Below, in pieces: positions 9,257 through 21,000 of a stretch of DNA of 64,000 nucleotides. This stretch comes from Tetradesmus obliquus (taxonomy: Eukaryota > Chlorophyta > Chlorophyceae > Sphaeropleales > Scenedesmaceae). The notes under the pieces were generated by a model, which was given only the letters and a program-made list of their open reading frames with translations, did not search any database and was not told where the DNA came from. Location: assembly GCA_030272155.1 (NCBI GenBank), contig CP126194.1:6439501-6503500 (forward strand), given 5' to 3'. Every line of letters starts with the position of its first letter. The first letter of the stretch is position 1. The position numbers and the translations under genes were made by a program.

Positions 9257-11918
9257 ATGGGCACCGCCTCGCAACCCACTGGCAGGCATAATGAGGGCAA
9301 GAGAGCCCTTTTGGACGATGATTATATGATGACGACGTACAAGGTGAGTCTGACCGCTGCAAAGCTGCAACTCCCAGTCTTGGGAGTGCCGATGCGGTTG
9401 CAGGAATTGCACAGCTTGGGAACACTTTTTTGGGGCCGCTAGCACCATTTAGTTTGTTTGAGATGGAAATCAGTCGTATCATTTATGTTCCTGCCTGCTT
9501 TAGTGCTGCTGGGCGCACCTTCGGCAAGAAGTGTGTATCCCAGGCCCCCAGTCTACCTGCCTATACGATCAGCTAACAGTCAATTCCAATATCATAATAG
9601 TTGTAGGAACACTTGACTGCATTCAGTGCTGACAAAGAGTTCAAGTCGAACCATTCGTCTAGTGTGTGGCCCCATCCTTGGCCGAGCCCATGTTGCAGGG
9701 CGGTGATCATAGTCTCTGCACAGATCCAGACTACCACTGAGACCGACACGAAATCAACACACCAGTGGCGCACCTGCCGGAAGGTCCGATGTACTGTCCA
9801 GTACGTCACAGCTCCTGTCTGTCTGCCTGCCTGTGCTTCCTGCAGGTCATCCCTTGCTCCAGGGTATCCACGCACAACTGGAAGCTCTGCCATTTCTCGC
9901 ACGTTGGGGAGACTGCGGCTCGGCGCCGCCACCCAAGCTGCCACCAGGCTGACCTGTGCACCTATGTCAGCGCGGTAAGCAGCACCCGCGCCAGCTTTCC
10001 AAGAGCAGGTCCTACTGTGTACTGGCTTGGTCGATCCCACTATGAAGATGTAGCAGAAGCAGCTGTATCCAAGGCAATTGTTGGTGTTGATGTGGCAGAG
10101 CTGGCACCTGGCACCTGACCTAGTAACTTTCACGTGTGACTGTGTGAGGCACATCCTTAACACCACTGCTGCTGCTGCTGCTGGCACTGCTGTTCCCCTG
10201 CAGAACAAGGAGTGCCCAGATGGTGACAAGTGCCCATACGCGCACGTGAGTACCGCCGCAGTTACATGCCAGTACCTGTCACTGCTGGCAAAACGGTGAA
10301 CGCTAGGCGTAAGGCTGCATCAACTGCACAGCTTTGCTCACAATGATCAGCCACTCCCCACCAACACACGCGCCGCTCCCTCACCTTATAAGCTGTGAGC
10401 CAGCCTCAGCCACCTTCCTAAGACCCCTGCTATGCCAAGATTACTCATCCTGCACGCCTTCCTACACCATCCTTGCCCTCGCAGAACGCGTTTGAGTCCT
10501 GGCTGCACCCCGACCGCTACAAGACCACGCTCTGCAGCTATGCTGGAGCCTGCACGCGCAAGTTCTGCTTCTTCGCCCACAGCCCTCACGAGCTGCGCCA
10601 CCCGATCAAGCAGCACCCTGCAGCAGCAGCCAACCCCCAGCTGCGCCTGGCCAAGACAGCCTCACTTGACACCAGCCCCAGCGTAGGCACCCCCAACAGC
10701 AGCAGCAGCAACATGAGCAGCAGCAGCGCGCAGGCCATGCATGCCGCCTGGGGCGCAGGCTCCCCTATGGCCGTAACCGTGGGCAACAGTGTGGCAGCGG
10801 CGGCGGCAGCAGCCGCAGGCATGTATGTGCAGCAGCTGCAGCCTATGGCAGGTGGTACAGCAGTGGGCATCCCAGTCAGCAGCAGCCTCGCTGCAGGCAG
10901 CATGTACCTGCCGATGTATCAGGCTGCAGGTCACCAGCAGCAGCAGCAGCAGCAGCTGATGACTGCCTTCATTGACAGCAGCAACTGCCACAGCAGCCTG
11001 CTGGCACACCCGCCGGGCCTGTCAACAATCCTGGTGGCAGCACCACAGCTAACAGCCGCCGGCAATGCGGCAGCAGCAGCAGCAGCGCCAATGCAGATGC
11101 AGGCTGGCGGCTTCTCTGGTGGCGCTGCAGGCATGCAGCTAGGCTGGGAAAGCCTTGCCCTGGCTCGCTTTGCCAGTGTGGGCACGCCTATGGCAACAGA
11201 CGGCTGCCAATTTGGCTCGAGCAGCTTGCTGTTTGACCCTGCGTCGCCCTCGACGCCGCTTACAGTGGCGTCTGTGTCGCCAATGCACAGCAGCCCTATG
11301 ATGGCGCTGCATGCAAACATGCCGGCTAACAATGCCGGAGGTATTAGTGGCGGCCTGCAGCTAGGCAGCTTGCAGCACGCGCTGCAGGGCAGTAGCCAGC
11401 AGCAGCTGCAGCAGCAGCACCAGCAGCAGCTGCTGCTGCGGATGATGAACGCCCAGCAGCAGAAGCAGGCTCAACCGGCCCAGCAGGACGCTGCAATTGA
11501 TGCTGACAGTACCTGGAGCCTGTCTGCAGTGGATGCAAACGTGGCCATGATGCTGCAGCTCAACCAGCAGCAGCAGCCGACTCAGCAGTCCAACCTGAGC
11601 GCTGCAACAGCCTGGCCGCAGTTCACGCTGCAGCAGCAGCAGCAGGATGAGACCTTTTCCGGCATGGATGTGCAGGTTCTGCCAGGACCTCAGGGCTTCC
11701 TGCCTGTGGTTCAGGGCTCAGCCTGTCAACATGATCTTGGCTGCAGTTTGACCGGCGCTGCTGCTGCTGCAGCCGCAGCGCCAGCTTCTGAGGGTGCTGC
11801 AAACGACAGCAGCAGCGGCAACAGTGGCAGTGGCTTCGCCAGTGCCGGGCCGGAGGCAACGCAGCAGCTGCAGCAGCAGCTGAACCTGCTGTCGTTTGCA
11901 ATGGCACAGCCTGCTTGA
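9257..11918 (+). CDS. Arg-rich tandem CCCH zinc-finger protein (plant TZF type)
   Basis: Exons 9257-9343, 9846-9974, 10204-10245, 10485-11918, all phase 0 (about 563 aa). The joined N-terminus reads YMMTTYKV, then IPCSRVSTHNWKLCHFSHVGE followed by ARRR, the plant RR-TZF region. CCCH finger 1 is C-PDGDK-C-PYAH spread over exons 2-3. Finger 2 is C-SYAGA-C-TRKFC-FFAH within exon 4, and FESWLHPDRYKT between them matches the family. The remaining 400 residues are low-complexity A/Q/S/M-rich. Family members bind mRNA and act in cytoplasmic decay or stress granules; that role is inferred. Start 9257 was chosen for its position just before the acidic LLDDDYMM segment. None of its introns carries exon-end copies, unlike many neighbours. 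Confidence 0.88.
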
Positions 11919-14900
11919 GCTGATGAGTTGGCATCTGGTGGCAGATTTGGAAGGTGGCAGAGATGGGAGGTGCCTCTGCTGCAACTCTGCAGCTGCAGTT
12001 GGAACGATTGTGCATGTGCAACATGCGTTGCCATGCGCCGTGAGGGTGGATGGTGTGATGTGTGACTGCAGCAGCGCTGCAGCATGCCAGGGTGTGTGCT
12101 AAGGCAGGCAGCCTACAGTGTGGTATCAAAAGCACGCTCGCAAGGTGGGATTTCAGTTGGATGGGGCCAGTGTTGGAGTGCTTTGTTTGACGATTTGGAG
12201 GCAGCTGGGGTTTGTGTCATTAACTGCCTGACCGCAGCTATCATATGATGTTGTTTTGTCTGCGGGGTTTTGACTTCACAGAAGCCTGCAGAAGCATAAG
12301 GCTCTGGGCTGCATCATATTATGACAGGCAGGCTGCATTACGCAGCTTGAATGTGATCCCTCAGTGTCCTGCTTTTGTGAGTGTGTCAGTAGCGGGGGAA
12401 GGGGTCAGCATTTTATGGCAGCGGTGCAGTGGGTTAGGCGTGTGTCACCAAAAACAAATCGGCCAGCTGATTCTCCTTAGCTTGGTTGTTTCCAATTCGC
12501 AGGTGGCAGGGATCGCTGTGGTTGTTACCTTGGCACGCAACCTGCACCAAAAAACATCATCCACAATACGCCTAGATGATTAAGGCTGGTTGAGGCGAGT
12601 GTGCCTGCACGGCTGTGTGCAGGCACGCGCGGCTTTGCATAGGCATTGCAAACTGCCTACTGATTTTGCAGCGTACCTGCTGAGGCGATCAGACTGGGGC
12701 GTGCTTGTGCTGCATGTGGCGCATGTGACCCTGACACTGCACAACTATCAAGTGCAGCGGCAAGTCAGCTCAGCAGCTTATTGCGGAGTGTGTAAGGCAG
12801 CTGTCCGCTCCGACCGCATACCCCATTGTTCTATTTGTTCTATGGCATCCGGCCATGATGATTAGCCGTGACGTATTGCACGCGGCCGCCTTGCAGCCAA
12901 CACAAGGGCGGCGCCCGCTGCTTGGGCTCGGCACAACGTGTGTGTTTGTTGTGGCAGCACATAGACAGCACATGGTGCTGCTGCAGCTGCTGGCCTTCCA
13001 GCAGCTGCCGACGCAAACACATCACTGCTTATGTTTGAGAACCATGTCTGCATCGTGTTGCAGTGATGATCAGGTGGCAGCCGCTTTCGGCTGGGTGCTC
13101 CAGCGCTGCTGTTGGGTGCAGCACAGAGCGCCTGGCTGACAGCAGCCGATGCAGGCGCCTTTTGCATGCTTGAATGATGACATTGCCACTGCAGCATGCA
13201 GGGCTAGCTTCAGGTGCCTCAAATTCTGGCACGACAGTGCGGTGTGTTTGCCCCCGCCTGGCCTCGCACGCGCATATTGGACCTGCCACACCGCCGAGTG
13301 CGCGCGTGTGCCTGCGCGGATGATTTGTGACGCTTCAATTGATTGACAACGCTCTGGAAGAGGTTGCTTGTGCCGTGATCAGGCAGACCTGCAGAGGCAC
13401 CTGGCGTTTGTGGTAGAGCTTGCAAGATTGCTGACTTGTCTGTATTGTTGGGCGCGTGGTGTGCAAGCGCAGTTTGGGCGATTGTGGGGACTTCTGCTAC
13501 AGCAGGGGCGGGCCGAGTCGTCAGCAGCAGCAGCAGGAGCAGTAGCGCTTTGCCCAGGGATGATCTGGCAGTTGGTGCTCTGCAGGAACATGTAGGCATG
13601 TGGCCTCTACAACAGTACCCGTGGCGGCCGGTATGGTCCTACAACAGCAGTAGGCTGGTTGGCACTACCTGCAGCTTGTGTGCCTCTAGCGTGTGACAAT
13701 CAGGCCTCAGTGTTGTTGTTATTGTTGTTGTGGGCTGCCGGTGGGTCCAAGGCTGCCGGCGATCCAAACCTTGCAGAAGATTTTGGTCTTTTCACATGTG
13801 GCTGACATGGCATGTCTGATGCCAGAATCTGGAGCTAGTCTGGCTCAGCAGTTGCTGTTGTGTTGCTGGGTGAGGTAATGCTCAGTTGTCTGCGTGATGA
13901 TGTCAGCTTTCTGCGCTGTCTGTGTGCTGGGTGTCTTGCTTCAGAATGCTCCTCAGCAGTTCATTCCACACATCTGCACAGCAGGCTGTGACCCCCTTGC
14001 ACACTCGTCACTGACACACTGCTCATGTTGCGACTGCCTAGCTGCTCTGTCTGTTCTTGTACGAGGTCTTGCGGCGCTGGTTGTGTGCCGGAAACGTGCT
14101 GCTGCATGGTTGGCGTCTATGGTTGCTTGTGCACGCCCCTGAGACAGGGCCTTACATTCACAGGCGAAGCCTTGGCAGGATGATGGTTGGCTTGCTTTGC
14201 ACTCGCCCGAGGCTTGCTGAATGTTGGCACGGCACTGGGCACCACACAATTTGTGCTGCGGTTGGCTGCATATGAGGCAGTCACCGGCAGGCGCAACTCT
14301 TACAACACTTGTCCACACACTTGTTCAACGCGCGGCAAAGCCCCATGCCAGTTGGCTGGCTGTTATGACAGCCTATTTTAACATGCTGTTCTGCATGTTG
14401 ATGTGTCCGGTGTGGCATTGAGCCGGCAGCAGTGTTGCTGCAAGACGTGCTGCAGCGAGGCTGCTGGCTCCGCTTGTGTGCAGTGTGCCTGCCTGCGTGC
14501 ATCATGCCGCAGCAGCATATCGTACCAGCAGCGCACTGAATGATGACTGTCGCTGGTGATTTGTCCTTATGCAGCAGCGTACTATTGCTGTTGTGCTAGT
14601 AGTAGCATGGGAGGTGAGTTGAATGCATCATTTTGGCGCGACTTCGGTTGGTGAATTGCTTCAAAGCCTTCACACAGGTGGCTAGAATCTGAGGAATGGC
14701 TGCGGCTGCTGACCTCAACAGAGCAGGCTGCACTGCTGCAGCATTGCAGGCGTCAAGCCCTCCACGTCAGGGCTTCTTGCCTTTGTCGGTCTGGATGTGT
14801 CAGCCGGCTGCTGCAGCATCTGAACGATAAAGCACAGTGTGCTGACTTGGTTGTTGCAGGCAGCTTGTGTTATGGGCGCCTTCTTCTGCTACTAAATCAG

Positions 14901-15085
14901 GAGCATTTGGCGTACCACTTCAGTTTACTACTTGAGTGAGAGAACAAAAGAAAGCATGCATGCGGCTGTGAAAACGGCGGCCAACCACAGTTCCCATGCG
15001 GCAGCGCAGTTGAGATCTTGTGCCACACGTGACGGCAGGTTCTGGTGGTTCTGGTGGAGTGCGGTAACGTCGATAACGGATGTAA
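11919..15085 (+). other. Long T/G-rich 3' region of the CCCH gene
   Basis: About 3.2 kb with plus-strand T/G richness and no recognisable conserved ORF. A TGTAA lies at 15081-15085, just before composition flips. I read it as a very long 3'UTR, or 3'UTR plus non-coding RNA. One open stretch (about 14685-14937, no ATG) looks mildly protein-like but matches no family I know. Confidence 0.45.
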
Positions 15086-15153
15086 CAGTCACATATCACC
15101 CCAGCACCTCATGGGTGCTCCTCCAGGGATCATGCTCTCGTCATCAACTGTGT

Positions 15154-18065
15154 TTACAAACAGTGTTGCATTGTCAGATGAGGTGGAGTTGAGCACCAGG
15201 TACTGAGTAGACTGCATACATCAACATCATTTTGATTCGTCGTTTTACATCCACATACACCTCCACACCAAGCCACAGCAATGACTGGACACTACACAGC
15301 GGCTCACAGGACACGGTCATTGGATGTCGGCCTCTGTTATAGGCGTAGCAGCTGCAGTAGCAGCCCAAAACACAAGCTCGCCAAAACGCCTGGAGCAAAG
15401 TGCAAGCAGCCCAGGGAAGCACAAAAAACAGGGCCAACAGATCAGCAATGCAGCCCCTGTACAGCAGACTGAGCATGGCAGCAGTGCTGGTGTATGTTGT
15501 GGCATTGGCATGATCGCATGGCACTGCCTGGCTGCCTACCGCCGATCCTTGCGTGCAATCAGTGCTATGTCCTCTCACAAAACAGTGTACAAAAAAAGCT
15601 CGATGCGTCAACAATGCAGCGGTAGAAACAACAAGCATGTAGCAGTGTCAAGCCAAGCGCAGCTCCGGATGCTGCTTGCGCGCTGCAGCAGATGCTGCAG
15701 CCGCAGCAGCACCTACAAATGGTATAGATAGAGGAGAGGCATGAGGAGCAGCACACAAAAGGCATCTTTGGAACCACAATGGCATCTGCTGGCCACAGAG
15801 GCCATGCAGCAGGCAAGAGGCAGCTGCTGCGCATGTACAATGCAGCGCCTTCTGCAGGCCTATCCACCGCGAGCTAGCGTGTACAGCCAAACGTAAGCAT
15901 TCACTGTGCAGGTGACAATGTATCCGTAAGTTGTATCGCTATCCTGCTTGCAAGCATCCAAATGAGATCTCACAACTGTCGACAAGCTGCCGCATGCAGT
16001 GCATAGCCGGCAGCAGGGCCATGACTGCAAGGGCTGCCATGCCCACTAGCCGGCAAGCTGAGCTGAGCCGCACAGGGAAGTGTGGCCACAGCAGCGCGCA
16101 TACACACTGACTTGCCTCAAGCACCACAGCAGCTTAAAGCTGCCTAAGCTTAGGCCGACAAACCCTGATCAAGCCGGAAGCCAGTGTCTACAATCTGTCA
16201 GTGCTTTCAAATACCCCGGAGCTGCAATCCCGCGGCAAGTGCTAGGGTAAGACATCACAAGGTGCAAAACTGGCCGCACACACGCTAGGAGGTGCGGCGC
16301 GCGTGGCACACTGCCAACGACAGTCCATGCTGTGCAACAGTGTAACACCGGCTGCTTAGGAACACCGAAAGGAGCAGGTGCTCCGTATGTATGACAGCAG
16401 TTGCATAACCAGACCAAGATGCGCTGCCTCTAGCAAGCGCTTGATCGGATGCTATACCAGAAACCTATGGTGCTACGCACCCGGACAGCACGATAAGCAT
16501 TCCTGCAACCGCAACCTGTGTCCTGAGATAGATAGGTACACCCCATGACCAACAAGCGCAGCAACAGCGGCGGATCCACAGAGCAGCGCAAACAACAAAC
16601 ATTATGCAAGGCTTGCAGGGCCTGTGGCAGCGCCCTGCAAGCGGGTGCCACGTGTGACATGCTGCCATTCCAACAGGCAGAGCTGTCAGGCGCAGCAAGC
16701 TCAAAGACCAGCAAGCAGGCAGCACATGCGGCAGTCACTAAGCATCAGTGAAATTCTGACATTAAGTGGATATGTGGCTCACAACGGCTCGCACGGACCA
16801 CACACGCGGGCCCATATCTGCAGGCAGCTTATCCCATCCCATCATAGTAAAAGCGTGCTGCGCGCATGCCCACATCATGTCAGAATGACCAGGCACTGCA
16901 TGTGAGGTGCATTTTGTGCCATGTTGTACCCGTAACACCGATCATTATGTGGAGCATTGGCGCCGACATCGAGTCTGGCAGCCACATGTTACAAGCAACG
17001 TGGCATGTCACTGACGTTATGCATAAGCAGCAGGCCAACAGGCGCCGCAGCATCACGGAAATGGCGTATTAGGAAGTGCGTGAAATGCACATCATGTGAA
17101 GCCCACGATACACTACTCAAACACTTTTGTAGTCCAGAGCACCCTGGCTTCATCCTACTACTGCTACAACATCAAAACAGCTGCATGGAGCAGCCACAAC
17201 CTCCACACGCACCACAACCAGCACCACCAATCTTAGGGGGAGCCGCGCGGCCTTTCACTCGCCCTGCCGCAGCACCGCTGGCACCTGTATCTGTACACGC
17301 ACAAATCCCTGCCAAATGCATTGCGGTACTGGTGCCAAGTGCAGTGCCTGCATTGCCGTGCAGCCCACACACACACACACGCAACACGCCGAGACAACAT
17401 GCACCAGTTCCAACACTGGGATGCTGCCACGCCGTGTGTTGCTGCAGGAGCACAAGAGACTCCTGAGACACCCAACGCCGCCTCCCAACAAATGCTTAAC
17501 ACAACAACCAAGGGAATCAAAACAATGGCTGATACCACACAGGAATATGCTGCGGGGCGAAGCCCTGGCACCGCCACCAAACACTGACGCTGCAGTATCA
17601 GCTAGGGCTGCTGCTGGCGCTACTGCTGCCGACCACCACACCCTGGCAATCTGTCAAGGCATCAGCAGGCGGACGCGCGCCGCGTGCGTGCAACGCGCCA
17701 TCCAGCAATAAAACCAGGGCGCAGCAACAACTCTGCACAAACGGCGCGCACAAAACACACGCACACATACATGCCGCGAACAGCAACGAAATGAGACAGC
17801 AATGCATGTCCCCCACGCCCGCACAGCTGGCCCATGCATAAACACCACGCCTCTGCTTGCAGCGCTTCACCATAAATGCCAAACCTGCAAACCGCAAACA
17901 CAGCACAGCAGCAGCATGCTTGATCAATCCATACACACGCACGCTGTCTGCAGCTGCCATCCAGCTGCACACACGCCAGCTCACAGCACGGAAACACGCC
18001 CGCCGTCACACTGCGTAACGACTTGACTCACACACAAGCAGCAGGCGCGCCAACCGCCGTTGCCG
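15154..18065 (-). other. Long 3' region of the TKL kinase gene
   Basis: The mirror image of the preceding stretch: C/A-rich on plus, hence T/G-rich on minus, with no conserved ORF. Minus-strand TGTAA signals lie at 15154-15158 and 15245-15249. Read as a 2.8 kb 3'UTR converging tail-to-tail with the CCCH transcript. A minus ORF at 15174-15638 is open but has no recognisable feature. Confidence 0.45.
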
Positions 18066-21000
18066 CTAGTGCTGCTGGTGCTCCCTGTCGCTGCCGCAGC
18101 TGAGCTGGCTCATCTCATACAGCGCTGTGCCGCTGCCCCCCTCCTGCTGCATCTGCTCTTGCTGCCCGCTGCCTCCACTGAACCCAGAAGGCATCAGGTC
18201 TGCCATCATTGAGGGAGTGAGCTCATGGCCCAACTCCCCGAGCTCAGGGTGGCTGGCTGTGCCGGCCGCGCAGAGCGGCGCTGCTGCTGCTGCCATCTGC
18301 TGCGCCTGCTGCTGCTTGAGGGCATCCAGCTGGCCCGCCATGTCCTCCAGCTGCGCCACGATGGCATCGAATGACGGCCTGCGGAAGAAAATCGGTCAGA
18401 ATATAACAAGGTAAGATTCAATATGCTTACAGGACTGGCAGCCGCTACTGTTGAAAACACTTCAAAGGACAGCATCACGGCACAAGCAGCAAGGGCAGCT
18501 GGGCATTACGTTCAAACAGCGAGGGGTCCTTTCCACTGCAACTCCATTACGTTTCTCAGCTGTCGGCCGTGTCCTGCGCCCAGCACATCTCCGTCAACAA
18601 GGGCAGGTAAGGGATCTGCCCAACAGCAAGCAGCGCAACGAATTCCTTTTACATTTGACAACTTCTGCTACAAGACCCATTCGATTCTCACCTGTCGGCC
18701 GGGTCCTGCGCCCAGCACATCTCCGTCAGCGCCTGCACCGGCTCGCAGCAGCCGCCAGGCCACGCGGGCCGCCAGCCCTGCTGCGCCACCTTGTGCGCCA
18801 GCATGCCCACGGGCGTGCCGCTGTAGGGGCGGCGGCCCGTGGCCAGCTCCCACAGCAAGATGCCGTAGGCGTACACGTCGCTGGCGCGGCTGGCGTGGCC
18901 GTGCAGCAGCAGCTCGGGCGCCATGTGCGTGAGCGTGCCCTGTTGGCAGTAGCAGACAGAGACGGCAGCAAACAAAAGTGAGGTACGTTTGATTGGGTGT
19001 TAAGATCTGAAGCTCGGCTGGCGTGGCCGTGCAGTAGCAGCCCGGGCGCCATGTGCGTGAGCGTGCTCTGTTGGCAGCAGCAGACAGAGACGGCAGCAAA
19101 CAAAAGTGAGGTATGTGTTACTGGGTGTTAAGATCTGCAGCCCGGCTGGCGTGGCCGTGCAGCAGCAGCCCGGGCGCCATGTGCGTGAGCGTGCCCTGTT
19201 GACAGCAGCAGACAGAGACGGCAGCAAACAAAAGTAAGGTATGTGTTACTGGGTGTTAAGATCTGCAGCCCGGCTGGCGTGGCCGTGCAGCAGCAGCCCG
19301 GGCGCCATGTGCGTGAGCGTGCCCTGTTGACAGCAGCAGACAGAGACGGCAGCAAACAAAAGTAAGGTATGTTTTATTGGGTGTTAAGATCTGAAGCTCG
19401 GCTGGTGTGGCGGTGCAGCAGCAGCCCGGGCGCCATGTGTGTGAGCGTGCCCTGTTGAAGCCGCAATAAGAGGCGGCAGCAGCTCGGGCGCCATGTGTGT
19501 GAGTGTGCCCTGCAGAGGGGACAGACACACATTCATTCATTCGTTAAGCACGGGCCGAGCACGTATGCACGGGTCTTAACAGCCAAGGAATTCTGCGGTG
19601 CATTGCTGCTGGCCGCAGACTGCAGTGTGCAGCTGCTGCTGCCATTGCTGCATCACACAACACAAACAATCCCGTGCACAACTACACAGCGCAGGCCCAT
19701 GAGTCACGCTGGCGGCTCATGCTACCAACTCATAACTGTGCCTCACCATGTTGCATCTGCGACACAGCCAGAACCGCGCACACGCAAAAATCACAAACAA
19801 CGAAGCCTGTGCACAGAGACACAGTGCAGCCCCGTGAGTCATGCTGGCGACTCATCTGTCGACTCATGCCACAGCCAGCACAAACACCTCGCTCACCATG
19901 TGCATCTGCGACACATGCGTGTCTGCAGGCCCCAGGGTCAGGCTCAGCCCAAAGTCCGCCACCTTGGCCATCAGCCCCAGGCCCAGCGCCACCAGCTGCC
20001 CCGTGCGCTGCACCTGCTACAGCCCACATGCTCATGCAGATCTAAGCAGTCTGGTTCCATCACGCACGGTAGCGAGTCATGCTGACAACCCGTGTTTGGC
20101 GCCGAGTAACGCAAACGATCCATTGTAAACCACTCACCATGTGCATCTGCGACACATGCGTGTCTGCAGGCCCCAAGGTTAGGCTCAGCCCAAAGTCCGC
20201 CACCTTGGCCATCAGCCCCAGCCCCAGCCCCACCAGCTGCCCCGTGCGCCTGCCATGCCCGCCGGCAGCAGCAGCAGCGGCAGCAGCCTGCTCCGGCCAC
20301 ACCGGCAGCCGCGGCGCAGTGCGCTTCAGCAGCACCTGTGAGGCAGCAGGCAAGCATGTGACAGGTGCGGCAAATGGTGATATATGTTGAATCCACCATC
20401 CAGACGTGCAGATGTAAGCAGTGAGGCCTTTACTGCATGTCAGCTGGCAGCTGTGCGTGAATGCGACCGGCCAGACCGCAGCGGCTGCGCTTTGCTTCAA
20501 AGCCTGCACACGTGCTGCAAAAGCTGGCTGTAGCACCTCAGCAGACTACGCATGGGCTCACGTTGCTGAATTCGAGGTCTCCATGCAGCTGGCTGCAGTT
20601 TGCTGCAGCACCTGGCGCATGCGCTGCAACAAGCTGGCCCCTCACAACAAGCCACCTCACACTGCTGGCCTTAGAGGTCACCGTGCAGCAGGTGCTGCCA
20701 CAGACTCAAACCGCAGATCTGGCGCACTTAAAGATCTACATCAAAAGAACTAAACTCACGTTGCTGGCCATGAGGTCGCCGTGCAGCAGGTGCTGCCACA
20801 AACTCGCCCCGCAGATCTACCGCACTGAATGATCTACAACACAAGAACTAGACTCACGTTGCTGGCCTTAAGGTCCCCGTGCAGCAGGTGCTCGCTGTGC
20901 AGGTGGATCATGGCGCAGGCCACGTCGTGCGCCAGGAACAGCACACACTCCAGCGCAGGCAGGCCCGTGGTGCGGTCGATGAGCAGCTTATGGTCCAGCG

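Noticed and set aside
10586-12135. Long minus-strand ORFs opposite the CCCH gene
   Set aside because: CAG/CTG repeats keep several frames open; the zinc fingers are on plus.
12245-14421. Several 60-120 codon ORFs on plus between CCCH and kinase genes
   Set aside because: No conserved motif, many start at non-ATG codons, and composition explains them.
15174-15638. 154-codon minus ORF with hydrophobic segments
   Set aside because: No recognisable motif and it sits in the T/G-rich tail, where T-rich codons give hydrophobic residues by composition.
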